From Eubacteriaceae bacterium (GTDB lineage: Bacteria > Bacillota > Clostridia > Eubacteriales > Eubacteriaceae), in the NCBI GenBank assembly GCA_017405085.1, contig JAFRBB010000034.1, positions 1-62,226 of the forward strand: a DNA stretch of 62,226 bases, read 5' to 3'. The notes beneath the pieces are model-generated. The model had not been told where the DNA came from, made no database searches, and saw only the letters and a list, made by a program, of their open reading frames with translations. Numbering within the stretch: position 1 is the stretch's first letter; the number at the start of each line of letters is the position of its first letter. The position numbers and the translations under genes were made by a program. This document shows, piece after piece, positions 8,074-16,978 of this stretch.

Positions 8074-8102
8074 ATTATACATCAAATCACGACTTAGCGC
8101 AA
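8074..8102 (-). promoter_or_regulatory. ptsH promoter
   Basis: On the minus strand TTGCGC (8102-8097), a 17-base spacer and TATAAT (8079-8074). The transcript would begin about 30 bases before the GTG start. Confidence 0.7.
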
Positions 8103-8203
8103 GTCGCGAAAAAATATTATTGTCGATTGATTGATTTTGCGACGATTTACATTATATTGATGAGATATCTCTCAATAATGGTAGTCTCTCCCCTCCTTTC
8201 CCC

Positions 8204-8231
8204 TTGTTTTTTAAAGCGAGATGATTATAAT
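8204..8231 (+). promoter_or_regulatory. Promoter of the DUF1858 gene
   Basis: TTGTTT (8204-8209), 16-base spacer, TATAAT (8226-8231), 32 bases before the start codon. Confidence 0.55.
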
Positions 8232-8263
8232 AGTAAGTATCACAAGTCAAAAGGAGGTGGCCG

Positions 8264-8491
8264 ATGATGGCCCAACAAAAAATCACGAAAAACATGGGAA
8301 TTTTGGATGTCGTCACCGCTTTTCCCGACGCTGCCACGGTCTTTCAGGATTTCGGCATGCACTGCTTAGGCTGTATGGCCGCGCATTTTGAAAATATTGA
8401 GCAGGGCTGTATCGCCCACGGCATTGACGCGGACCGGATGGTCGACGCCATCAACGCGCGCATGGAAGGCACCACCCCAAAAGACGTTTAA
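8264..8491 (+). CDS. DUF1858 / hybrid-cluster-associated redox disulfide protein
   Basis: A 75-residue protein of the DUF1858 type (TIGR03980-like), with a MGILDVVTAFPDAATVF N-terminal helix and a redox pair in HCLGC (about residues 33-37). Related proteins are found with hybrid-cluster and other anaerobic redox enzymes, where the dithiol is thought to have a redox role. GGAGG at 8253-8257 serves either of two adjacent ATGs (8264 or 8267). It lies between ptsH and PFOR but is transcribed away from ptsH and toward PFOR, ending in its own terminator. Confidence 0.82.
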   Translation: MMAQQKITKNMGILDVVTAFPDAATVFQDFGMHCLGCMAAHFENIEQGCIAHGIDADRMVDAINARMEGTTPKDV

Positions 8492-8530
8492 ACACCGGAA
8501 TAAGTCCGCCGATTGATCCCGACATCACAG

Positions 8531-8556
8531 CGATCTCACGTGAGGTCGTTTTTTTG
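8531..8556 (+). terminator. Terminator of the DUF1858 gene
   Basis: CGATCTCAC pairs with GTGAGGTCG, followed by seven T. Confidence 0.8.
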
Positions 8557-8569
8557 ATTATTTAAACCA

Positions 8570-8611
8570 TTGCCGCCCAATAGTCTTTGTTCTATTGAGC
8601 GGCAATTTTTT
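8570..8611 (+). terminator. Second hairpin terminator facing the PFOR gene end
   Basis: TTGCCGC-CC-AATAG pairs with CTATT-GA-GCGGCAA, then six T on the plus strand. In the minus direction the hairpin is preceded, not followed, by T-rich sequence, so it serves the plus strand best and may only pause PFOR transcripts. Confidence 0.6.
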
Positions 8612-8638
8612 GTTCAGTAAAAGATTGACTGAAACCCT

Positions 8639-11600
8639 TTATTCAGCGCTGCGTTTGACGTAGCCGGCATAGCGTTGTTCGGCTTCTTCCTGGGTGCGTT
8701 TGTAAAGGGCGTCGGCGGTTTCCGGGAAGCCGCGGCGCAGTGAGTTATAACGCACTTCGGACATGATGAAATCCTGGAATTTGGAGAAATCCGGTTCTTT
8801 GGAATCCAAGGAGAACGGATGTTCCGCTTCGGGATTGTAGTGATAGAGGTGCCAGTAACCACAGGCAACCGCGTCTTTTTCGTGGGTCTGGGTGTGGCTC
8901 ATGCCGCCTTTGATTCCGTGATTGATACAGGGAGCATAACCAATAATCAGTGACGGTCCCGGATAGGCTTCGGCTTCTTTGAGGACTTTGATAAACTGAT
9001 TTTTGTCAGCGCCGATGGCAACCTGGGCAACATAGACATAGCCATAGGTCACGGCCATCATACCGAGGTCTTTTTTCTTGATTTTTTCGCCGGAAGCCGC
9101 AAATTGAGCAATGGCTGCCGTCGGGGTGGATTTAGATGCCTGACCGCCGGTGTTGGAATAGACTTCGGTATCGAGGACAAAGACATTGACGTCTTCTTTG
9201 GACGCGAGAACATGGTCCAAACCGCCATATCCGATATCGTAGGCCCAGCCGTCACCACCGATGATCCACTGGGATTTTTTGACGAAATGATCTTTGTTGT
9301 CTTTGACAAATTTGACCTTATCGGCAAGTTCAGCAGGAGCATTGTAGTCTTCGAGGGCGGCGATGAGCGCTTCCGAAGCCACTTTGGACTCGTCGGCTTT
9401 GTTCATGTTGTCAATCCAGTTTAAGGCAGCGGTTTTGAGATCTTCCGGCGCGACTTCCGCAATGTCAGCGAGATAAGACGCGATGGTTGAGCGGATGGCC
9501 TTGACCCCTTGGAGCATCCCAAATCCGAATTCGGCATTGTCTTCGAAGAGGGAGTTGCAGAAGGTCGGACCTTGACCTTTGGCGTTGGTGCAATAGGGTG
9601 ATGCCGGTGCCGAAGCGCCCCAGATGGAGGAGCAGCCGGTGGCGTTGGCAATCATCATGCGGTCGCCGTAGAGCTGGGTGATGGTTTTGATGTACGGCGT
9701 TTCGCCGCATCCCGCGCAGGCGCCAGAGAATTCAAGCAGCGGCTGACAGAACTGACTGCCCTTGACGGAGTATTTGTCCATCCGGTCGTCTTTGACGGGA
9801 ACGGTCATCGCGTAATCCCAATTGGCCTGTTGCGCTCTTTGGGTGTTGATAGGTTTCATTTCGAGTGCTTTGGTCTTAGCGATGCAGGCGTCGACACAGT
9901 TGCCGCAGCCGGTACAATCGAGGACGTCAACCTGGATGCGATAGCTGAGGCCGGCCAGGGCTTTGCCGTTGGCTTTTTTAGTTTCAAAGCCTTCGGGAGC
10001 CGCGGCTTTTTCTTCGTCTGTCACAAGAATCGGGCGAATGGCCGCGTGAGGACAAACGAATGAGCACTGGTTACATTGGATACAGTTGTCGATGTTCCAT
10101 TCGGGCACGTTGACGGCGATACCGCGTTTTTCATATGCGGAGGTACCGGCAATCCAAGTGCCGTCTTCATAGCCTTCAAAGGCGGAAACCGGAATGGTGG
10201 ATCCTTCGAAACGACCGATGGGACGCACGATTTCCTTGACGAATTTGGGATCGTCGCTTTCCGGTGCCGGAGCGTCCTGAGCGTTTGCCCATTCGGCGGG
10301 AACGTCAAATTGTTTTAAGATTTCGGGATCGATACCGGCATCGACGGCGGCGTAATTCATTTCGACGATTTTGTCGCCTTTTTTGCCGTAGGTTTTTTTG
10401 ATGCTGGCTTTGGAATATTTGACCGCGTCTTCAATGGGAATGATGTCCGCCAGTTTGAAGAAGGCAGCCTGCATGATCATGTTGGTGCGACGGCCGAGAC
10501 CAATGTCTTCAGCGGCTTTGGTCGCGTTGATGGTGTAGAACTTGATGTCGTTGTTCGCGATAGTGCGTTTCATATCGGCCGGCAATTCTTTGTCGATTTG
10601 TTCCGGTGTCCAGACGGTGTTAAGCAGGAAGGTGCCGCCTTTGCGAAGCCCTTTGAGTAAATCGTACTGATGGACATAGGATTCGGTGGAACAGGAAATA
10701 AAATCGGCCTGATTGATGAGATAGGGCGATTTGATGGGCTGTTTGCCGAAACGCAGGTGTGAGCAGGTGATTCCGCCGGATTTTTTGGAGTCGTAATCAA
10801 AATATCCCTGAGCGTAAAGATCGGTGTTATCGCCGATGATTTTGATCGCGCTCTTGTTGGCGCCGACGGTCCCATCGGAACCGAGGCCCCAGAATTTGCA
10901 GCTGGTGGTGCCTTCGGGAATCGTGTTGATTTGTTCGGTGACTTCCAGATTGAGGTGAGTCAAATCGTCGACAATCGCCAGAGTGAACTGATCTTTGGGT
11001 TCAGCGGCTTTCATATTGTCATAGACCGCTTTGATGTCGCTGGATGTGGTGTCTTTGGAGCCGAGGCCATAGACACCGCCCAAAATCTTGGGCGCGGCGG
11101 GATTGCCGACATAGGCGGCGCAGACGTCAAGATAAAGCGGTTGACCGATGGCGCCATTTTCTTTGGTGCGGTCGAGCACCGTGATGGTTTTAACCGTAGA
11201 CGGAATGGCCTTTAAGAGATAGTCTTTGGAGAAAGGTCTGTAAAGATGAACTTTGACCACACCAACTTTTTCGCCTTTTGCCATGAGGTAATCAATGGTT
11301 TCTTCGGTGGTATCGGTGATGGAGCCCATAGCGACGATGATGCTTTCGGCATCCGGCGCGCCGTAATAGTTGAAGTTGTGATATTCACGGCCGGTCACTT
11401 CGGAGATCTTGGCGAGATATTCTTCGACGATGTCGGGAACTGCGGTGTAGAAACGGTTGGCGGCTTCCTTGGACTGGAAGAAGATGTCGCCGTTTTGCGC
11501 TGTCCCGCGGGTGACGGGATGTTCGGGATTTAAGGCATGATCACGGAAGGCCTGAATGGCGTCCCAATCGACCAGTTCTTTATAGACATCGTAGTCCATG

Positions 11601-12154
11601 ACTTCGACTTTTTGCACTTCGTGGGAGGTGCGGAAACCGTCGAAGAAATGGAGGAAAGGCACCCGGGATTTGATGGCCGCCAAATGGGCCACGCCGCCGA
11701 TGTCCATGACTTCCTGAACGGAGCCTGAAGCCAAAAGCGCGAACCCGGTTTGACGGCAGGCCATGACATCGCTGTGATCGCCGAAAATACAAAGGGCTTG
11801 AGCTGCCAAGGTACGGGCGGACACATGGAAAACACCGGGCAAAAGTTCACCGGCAATTTTATACATGTTGGGAATCATCAGAAGCAGACCTTGTGACGCC
11901 GTAAAGGTAGTCGTTAAGGCCCCGGCCGCCAATGAGCCGTGAACAGCGCCGGCAGCGCCTCCTTCCGATTCCATTTCGGACACTTTAACGGTTTCCCCGA
12001 AAATGTTTTCCTTCCCCGCCGCGGCCCACGCATCGACGTGCTCCGCCATCGGTGAAGAAGGGGTAATGGGGAAAATACCGGCGACTTCGGTAAAGGCGTA
12101 GGCGACGTGCGCAGCAGCCTGATTACCATCCATCGTCATCATTTGTTTGGACAT
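8639..12154 (-). CDS. nifJ: Pyruvate:ferredoxin (flavodoxin) oxidoreductase, single chain
   Basis: A 1171-residue homodimeric-type PFOR that converts pyruvate, CoA and oxidised ferredoxin to acetyl-CoA, CO2 and reduced ferredoxin. In order: pyrimidine-binding domain with GIFPITPSSPMAEH at the N-terminus; CoA/linker domains; two 4Fe-4S motifs CIQCNQCSFVCP and CTGCGNCVDAC near residues 690-755; then the third-cluster and TPP domain with GCGETPY and GGDGWAYDIGYGG. Full family length with no gaps. AGGAGG precedes the ATG. It stands alone behind a promoter with TATAAT at 12238-12233. Confidence 0.97.
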   Translation of the reverse strand: MSKQMMTMDGNQAAAHVAYAFTEVAGIFPITPSSPMAEHVDAWAAAGKENIFGETVKVSEMESEGGAAGAVHGSLAAGALTTTFTASQGLLLMIPNMYKIAGELLPGVFHVSARTLAAQALCIFGDHSDVMACRQTGFALLASGSVQEVMDIGGVAHLAAIKSRVPFLHFFDGFRTSHEVQKVEVMDYDVYKELVDWDAIQAFRDHALNPEHPVTRGTAQNGDIFFQSKEAANRFYTAVPDIVEEYLAKISEVTGREYHNFNYYGAPDAESIIVAMGSITDTTEETIDYLMAKGEKVGVVKVHLYRPFSKDYLLKAIPSTVKTITVLDRTKENGAIGQPLYLDVCAAYVGNPAAPKILGGVYGLGSKDTTSSDIKAVYDNMKAAEPKDQFTLAIVDDLTHLNLEVTEQINTIPEGTTSCKFWGLGSDGTVGANKSAIKIIGDNTDLYAQGYFDYDSKKSGGITCSHLRFGKQPIKSPYLINQADFISCSTESYVHQYDLLKGLRKGGTFLLNTVWTPEQIDKELPADMKRTIANNDIKFYTINATKAAEDIGLGRRTNMIMQAAFFKLADIIPIEDAVKYSKASIKKTYGKKGDKIVEMNYAAVDAGIDPEILKQFDVPAEWANAQDAPAPESDDPKFVKEIVRPIGRFEGSTIPVSAFEGYEDGTWIAGTSAYEKRGIAVNVPEWNIDNCIQCNQCSFVCPHAAIRPILVTDEEKAAAPEGFETKKANGKALAGLSYRIQVDVLDCTGCGNCVDACIAKTKALEMKPINTQRAQQANWDYAMTVPVKDDRMDKYSVKGSQFCQPLLEFSGACAGCGETPYIKTITQLYGDRMMIANATGCSSIWGASAPASPYCTNAKGQGPTFCNSLFEDNAEFGFGMLQGVKAIRSTIASYLADIAEVAPEDLKTAALNWIDNMNKADESKVASEALIAALEDYNAPAELADKVKFVKDNKDHFVKKSQWIIGGDGWAYDIGYGGLDHVLASKEDVNVFVLDTEVYSNTGGQASKSTPTAAIAQFAASGEKIKKKDLGMMAVTYGYVYVAQVAIGADKNQFIKVLKEAEAYPGPSLIIGYAPCINHGIKGGMSHTQTHEKDAVACGYWHLYHYNPEAEHPFSLDSKEPDFSKFQDFIMSEVRYNSLRRGFPETADALYKRTQEEAEQRYAGYVKRSAE

Positions 12155-12203
12155 AGTATCAACCTCCTACAATGATCATGGAATAAAACGTATGATATGC
12201 AAT

Positions 12204-12238
12204 GTTTTAAACGTGATAAAACAATCTTTGATATTATA
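12204..12238 (-). promoter_or_regulatory. PFOR promoter and possible operator
   Basis: On the minus strand an extended -10 (TGTTATAAT, core 12238-12233) lies about 80 bases before the start codon. Just downstream in the leader is an inverted repeat GTTTTA-N7-TAAAAC (12222-12204) that could bind a redox or carbon regulator. It does not match the Rex consensus well. Confidence 0.5.
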
Positions 12239-12279
12239 ACATACAGATTTTGAAGTGTTAAGAGTCTATCGTTGTATTT

Positions 12280-13797
12280 TTATCCGTGCAAGACAGAATT
12301 ATTGTTGTTTTCGCCAAGGGTTTTAAATTTCTTCTCGATGGCTTCCACCACCGATTTGATGACTTTGACCCGGGCGTAATATTTGTCGTTGCCTTCGACG
12401 ACAATCCACGGCGCGTGCTCCGTTGAGGTTTTGAGAAGCATCCGGTCAACGGCCACTTCGTATTGGTCCCATTTTTCCCGGTTTCGCCAATCCTCGTCGG
12501 TGATTTTCCACTGTTTGTCCGGATCTTCCATCCGGGCGTTAAACCGGGCTTCCTGTTCGTCTTTGGTAATGTTCATCCAAAATTTGACGATCACCGCGCC
12601 GTATTCGCTCATTTGCCGCTCAAAGGTATTGATTTCGTTAAAAGCGCGGTTGTATTCCTCGGCCGTGCAAAAGCCTTCGATCGGCTCGACCATCACCCGC
12701 CCATACCAAGTGCGGTCAAATATGGCGATATGGCCCTGTTTGGGGATGTTTTTCCAAAATCGCCAAAGCCAGTGATGCGCGAGATCGGTTTTGGTCGGCG
12801 CGGCGGTGGGATGGACGATATATCCCCTGGGATCGAGATTCTGACAAAGGCGTTTGATGGCCCCGCCCTTTCCCCCGGCGTCCCATCCTTCAAATCCGAT
12901 GATCACGGGAACGCGCCTGCGATAGAGTTCGTATTCCAAAAGCCTGAGCCGTTTTTGATAATGTTTGAGTTCGGCTTGATATTCCCGGCGGGATAGGCTC
13001 GGTGACATGTCCACACCGCTTAACACCGAAGTGCGGTAAGGGTCATCCTCGGCCGAGATGAGGGATTTGCCTTCGGGGGCAGCGGTGTTTTGGATTTCGT
13101 CAATTTTGTGCGAGAGCTCCGCTGTGAGAATGTCCATGATTTTGATCGTCGCGAAACGTTTGTCACTACCCTCGATGATATGCCAGTGAGCGCATTCACT
13201 GTCGGTGAGTTCAAGGCCGTGGTCGATTTCTTTTTTGATGGTTTTGTAATTGGCGTTCTGGAGAAGATCCTTCGGGGTGACCCGCCAAGCGGTGGAAGGA
13301 TTTTTCAGGAGTTTTTTGAACCGGGATTTTTGTTCTTTTTTTGAAACGTGAATAAAAAATTTCACGATGACAACGCCGCTGTCCGAGAGCATTTTTTCAA
13401 ATTCGTTGATCTCCTGAAATTGATGACGTCTTTGATCTGCACTCATGGTCTCATCGGCAATGACTTCGCTGTAATAACCCTCGTCCAGGATGACGATTTG
13501 TCCTTTTTCGGGAATACGGGTCCAATACCGCCACAAAAAATGGCGTTTGATTTCATCGTCGCTCAGTTGTCGTCTGCTGCTGTAGACAACGAGATTTCGG
13601 GGGTCCATCGGTACGGTCAGTTGATTGATCAACGTGCCCTTCCCCGAGGCGTCCCATCCCTCGAAAATGATTAAAATCGGAATGTTAAGAGATTTGGCTT
13701 TGCGCTGCAGAGCGGCAATCTGACTGACATAAGCGTTTCTTTGTTTTTTGTATGTTTGTTTGTCCATGGAGACGTTCAGATCGATTTTTTCCAGCAT
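12280..13797 (-). CDS. Polyphosphate:AMP phosphotransferase, two-domain PPK2
   Basis: A 505-residue protein made of two PPK2 domains (about 1-235 and 265-505). Each has a Walker A: FEGWDASGKGTL at about 44 and FEGWDAGGKGGA at about 300. The second domain keeps the canonical lid/Walker B region FDRTWYGRV, while the first has LDEGYYSEV, so the C-terminal half is probably the catalytic one. Two-domain PPK2 proteins typically phosphorylate AMP to ADP with polyphosphate. GGAGGAAACC precedes the ATG. No ppk1 or ppx lies nearby. Confidence 0.88.
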   Translation of the reverse strand: MLEKIDLNVSMDKQTYKKQRNAYVSQIAALQRKAKSLNIPILIIFEGWDASGKGTLINQLTVPMDPRNLVVYSSRRQLSDDEIKRHFLWRYWTRIPEKGQIVILDEGYYSEVIADETMSADQRRHQFQEINEFEKMLSDSGVVIVKFFIHVSKKEQKSRFKKLLKNPSTAWRVTPKDLLQNANYKTIKKEIDHGLELTDSECAHWHIIEGSDKRFATIKIMDILTAELSHKIDEIQNTAAPEGKSLISAEDDPYRTSVLSGVDMSPSLSRREYQAELKHYQKRLRLLEYELYRRRVPVIIGFEGWDAGGKGGAIKRLCQNLDPRGYIVHPTAAPTKTDLAHHWLWRFWKNIPKQGHIAIFDRTWYGRVMVEPIEGFCTAEEYNRAFNEINTFERQMSEYGAVIVKFWMNITKDEQEARFNARMEDPDKQWKITDEDWRNREKWDQYEVAVDRMLLKTSTEHAPWIVVEGNDKYYARVKVIKSVVEAIEKKFKTLGENNNNSVLHG

Positions 13798-13852
13798 TTG
13801 GTTTCCTCCGACGCCAAAAATAGCGTAGAATCATTTAAAACATAAGCCATTC

Positions 13853-15283
13853 TCAACTATTGAGGGAATAGATGGTGATGCCGTTAAACAGCAGCACGTT
13901 TTTCGTGATGAGAGCATAATCAAGCAGTTCCTTGTCAAAGGGATAGGCAGAAAAAATGCCATAGACCTTTTCATAGTTTTTGAAGTTTCGTCTGATTTCT
14001 TTGATGCTCTCGCAATGCTCGACAAAACGGTCAAATTTTGCCTTGGTGTAAGGCTGATTGCTGTAGTTGCAATCTCCCAAAAATACTTTTCGATTTTCGA
14101 CATCAATGCCCAAAATATCAATGCCTTCATGATGCCGGTTGAAGTATTCTCCCACCTCGGCGCATCGGATGGGCACGCCTCCCTGTCTGGAGGCCGTCAT
14201 GAAAATCTCGGTGGCAACACGACGAAACCAGTATTGTATATACTCGGCGAAATGGTTTTTGAGTTTTTTCTTGGCTCTGCCGGCCCGCCCTTGTTTGATC
14301 TCATCGACGAAGGGCGCGACGAAGGTAAACCAGAAAGCCACCATCGGATCCTTAATGCGATAAAGGGTGGTTTTTCTGCCGAAAAGCCGTCTCTCAATAA
14401 TGGACGTCGTCTTTTCGACATAGCCCAGTAAAATGAGGTTTTTAATGGTGTTTTCCACCTGAGAAAGTTTAAATCCCGTCGCTCCGGCGATTTCCTCCGG
14501 CATGGTCAATCCCGTTGACATTTCGAGCAAAACGGAATGATAAACATGGGTTTCCCATACGTCCTTTTGAAGCAGATAGGGCACTTCCTGATAAAATTCG
14601 CCATGAATATCGAAGAAATTTTTCTCAATGGCCCGTCTGAAATTTTTATCATCGACACAAGTCGAAAAGGGTTGCCAGTATTTGGGAATGCCGCCGGCGA
14701 CGGAAAACAAAAACATCAGCTGATTGAAGTCATTGTGGGGCATTTCCCGCATCATTTCGACATACCCCACGGGTTTTAAATCAATGTGTCCCGTGATGTT
14801 GTCCATAAAGGATTTTTTCATCGCCAGTTCCAGAAGCGAAGCGGAGCTCGGCAAAATGATAATAACCATCACGCCGTTAACCGAAAAAATCTGCTGCCAG
14901 GCGTTTTTAAAGATTTTGACAAAATCCTCCGACGCTGTCATCAGGTGATCAAAGTTGTCAATGACGAGCACCTTTCCGCCGGTCTCCGAGGTCTCAGCGT
15001 ACAGACGGAACGCGTCCTTCCAGGACATGACGTGTTGATTTTCCCCATCGCCGTGCCGGGACACGCCCATGTGGTCGTAAAGCATGTTCTCAAAAGCCAT
15101 GCGGTTCATTTTGTCCGAGACGTTTTGCGCGGTAAAGAACAGGGCATTACGGTTTTTTAAAAATTCCCTGACCAGGGCGGTCTTGCCCACGCAGCGTCTT
15201 CCGGTGATCATCACGAAAGCGTCTTCGCTGTGCCACGCTTTGTCCAAAAGTTTCAATTCTTTTTTTCGTCCGATAAATTGCAT
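13853..15283 (-). CDS. Archaeal-type AAA ATPase with DUF234-like C-terminal domain
   Basis: A 476-residue P-loop ATPase. Walker A is GRRCVGKTALVREF (about 28-41), Walker B is VLVIDNFDHL (about 105-114), followed by a winged-helix segment (MPEEIAGATGFKLSQVENTIKNLILLGYVEK) and a C-terminal nuclease-like DUF234 region with GIDILGIDVENRKVFLGDCN, which resembles a PD-(D/E)XK strand. Function in vivo is unknown; such proteins occur scattered in anaerobes, often as laterally moved singletons. AAAGGAAAAACAGC precedes the ATG. It follows the transglutaminase gene by 32 bases. Confidence 0.82.
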   Translation of the reverse strand: MQFIGRKKELKLLDKAWHSEDAFVMITGRRCVGKTALVREFLKNRNALFFTAQNVSDKMNRMAFENMLYDHMGVSRHGDGENQHVMSWKDAFRLYAETSETGGKVLVIDNFDHLMTASEDFVKIFKNAWQQIFSVNGVMVIIILPSSASLLELAMKKSFMDNITGHIDLKPVGYVEMMREMPHNDFNQLMFLFSVAGGIPKYWQPFSTCVDDKNFRRAIEKNFFDIHGEFYQEVPYLLQKDVWETHVYHSVLLEMSTGLTMPEEIAGATGFKLSQVENTIKNLILLGYVEKTTSIIERRLFGRKTTLYRIKDPMVAFWFTFVAPFVDEIKQGRAGRAKKKLKNHFAEYIQYWFRRVATEIFMTASRQGGVPIRCAEVGEYFNRHHEGIDILGIDVENRKVFLGDCNYSNQPYTKAKFDRFVEHCESIKEIRRNFKNYEKVYGIFSAYPFDKELLDYALITKNVLLFNGITIYSLNS

Positions 15284-15315
15284 GCTGTTTTTCCTTTCAC
15301 ATGAAAGCCCGAAAG

Positions 15316-16449
15316 CTAAAATAAAACCGTCACCACGCCCATATCCTCATTGGTCAGATAGCGAAGGCCCGAATAACCGACAACGCCGTTGACGGCAGAC
15401 TCCAGCGCCAGGGGGATGAGGGCCGGATCGGAAAATTTGGCCTCGTAGGAACCGGCGCCGCTTAAATAGGCCTGATCGACCCCGGTGGAAAAGCCGCCGA
15501 TGGTCGTCTCGTCGAAATATTTGCCTTCGCGAATGAAATAGTTGTCCCGAACCGCCGTGCAGACAGCCGGATCCGGCAGAGTTTCTTCAATGACATGGTT
15601 TTTTAATAATTCGTCGGTGGTAATGTTGAGATAGGTGTGCTCGATATAATCCTTGGAGGTGGTGCCGTCGATAAATTCCGGATCGTCCCAGGTGGCGTCG
15701 ATGTAGTAGTAGGCATCATCAATTTTAACAATGTTCCATTCATGGGGTCCCCGTCCGACAGCGGTGCCGTCAATGGTGGCACAAAAGACGCCAAGATCCT
15801 TAAGGATATAGGCCATGGTTTTAGAGTAGCCCGCGCAAACGGACTGACCGTTAACCAGCACCGACACGATGTTTTGATCGTCCGGGGACACCGCATAGTG
15901 AGTCGAGGATACAATGGCGTCATGAACGATTTTGACTTTGGTGTAGGTATCGGCGTTTTCTGGGATCAATGCTTTGATCTCAGCGACCCTGGCGTCGATG
16001 GCCGCCTGTTCCCGATCCCGTTGTTCTTTGTCCCTTGTATAGACAAACTGGACACTCTCGATGATGTCGGTAGATCCGTCATATTCATAAGAATAAGCGC
16101 TGATCCAAAACACATCGGGATTGTCTTTGAAAAACGCAGGCCATACCCGACTATCCATTGCCTCCCGAGTGAGACCGAGTCCCGAGACGCTCACCCGAGG
16201 ATTGTAATCATCGGCGGCTTTTTTGAACATGGCGTAAATCTTTTTTTCATCCTCCGACAGTCTGGCATAGCCGCTTTGGGGATCTTTGAGATAGTCCGCT
16301 TCTGTGAGGTTTGCCACAGCGGTCTCACGTTCAGCTTGAGCACCGAGATCCGAAGCGCCCCGAATCAGCCAAACCACCCCGAGGAGCGCGGCACCGGCCA
16401 ATATCACCACAGCCAGACAGCCGAACCCGATTTTCGCAAATGTTTTCAT
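15316..16449 (-). CDS. Membrane-anchored transglutaminase-like protein
   Basis: A 377-residue protein with one N-terminal membrane segment (about residues 7-30) and an extracytoplasmic transglutaminase-like cysteine-protease fold. The catalytic triad is visible as Cys in GQSVCAGYSK, His in HEWN and Asp in DATWDD. Such proteins often act on cell-surface proteins or peptidoglycan; the substrate here is unknown. The ATG has no clear Shine-Dalgarno, so its expression may depend on coupling or on a different start. The zinc-ribbon gene lies upstream and the ATPase gene downstream on the same strand. Confidence 0.83.
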   Translation of the reverse strand: MKTFAKIGFGCLAVVILAGAALLGVVWLIRGASDLGAQAERETAVANLTEADYLKDPQSGYARLSEDEKKIYAMFKKAADDYNPRVSVSGLGLTREAMDSRVWPAFFKDNPDVFWISAYSYEYDGSTDIIESVQFVYTRDKEQRDREQAAIDARVAEIKALIPENADTYTKVKIVHDAIVSSTHYAVSPDDQNIVSVLVNGQSVCAGYSKTMAYILKDLGVFCATIDGTAVGRGPHEWNIVKIDDAYYYIDATWDDPEFIDGTTSKDYIEHTYLNITTDELLKNHVIEETLPDPAVCTAVRDNYFIREGKYFDETTIGGFSTGVDQAYLSGAGSYEAKFSDPALIPLALESAVNGVVGYSGLRYLTNEDMGVVTVLF

Positions 16450-16511
16450 GGGCTATATTGAAAAAGGGACACCCGTCTCAATCCGAAGATTTATCAAGGC
16501 GTCCCAACGCT

Positions 16512-16718
16512 TTAGAATATCGGTCCTTTGAGTACAAGACCGCATTTGTCGCATGTCCAATCCATGCGATTGCCTTCGATTTCCGCACCGCATGTCGGAC
16601 AAATCCCGACACCGCCTTTGGGCATTTGGAATTCTTTGAGTTCCATATCGACAAATTTCGGGGGATTTTCCCCGATCACTTGAAATTTCAAAATCGGTTG
16701 ACCGCTGACTTCGTGCAT
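16512..16718 (-). CDS. Small zinc-ribbon protein
   Basis: A 68-residue protein with a central zinc ribbon, CPTCG ... CDKCG (about residues 40-60), after a short beta-rich N-terminus. GGAGGGAGG precedes the ATG. It is on the same strand as, and 62 bases before, the transglutaminase gene. I do not recognise the family, and the function is unknown. Confidence 0.65.
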   Translation of the reverse strand: MHEVSGQPILKFQVIGENPPKFVDMELKEFQMPKGGVGICPTCGAEIEGNRMDWTCDKCGLVLKGPIF

Positions 16719-16795
16719 TGTAATGCCTCCCTCCGGTAATTAAAAATGATCTTAATATCAGTGTACCATAAGTCGCCCTTTTATTAAAGGGAAAC

Positions 16796-16977
16796 GGATT
16801 AATAATTAATAAATAATAATGAATAATGAATAATTCAGGTGGAAACTCAGCCGAGCTGAGTTTCAAATTAGGTTTTGAAGCCGGCCTTCGTGGTCGGTGT
16901 GCTCAGTGAGATTATTTTTAATTTGAAATCCGGCTCGACCGGATTTCTTCCACAATCATTAATCGTTCATCATTCAT
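16796..16977. mobile_element. MITE-like palindromic element
   Basis: About 180 bp with inverted ends: an AATAATGAATAATGAATAAT tract on the left and its inverted, diverged copy on the right (16954-16976). Inside come GTGGAA (16839-16844)/TTCCAC (16948-16953) and TTTCAAATTA (16861-16870)/TAATTTGAAA (16919-16928). Two strong hairpins lie in the arms: GAAACTCAGC-CGA-GCTGAGTTTC (16842-16864) and GAAATCCGG-CTCGA-CCGGATTTC (16925-16947). It encodes no protein. Confidence 0.6.
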
Positions 16978-16978
16978 C

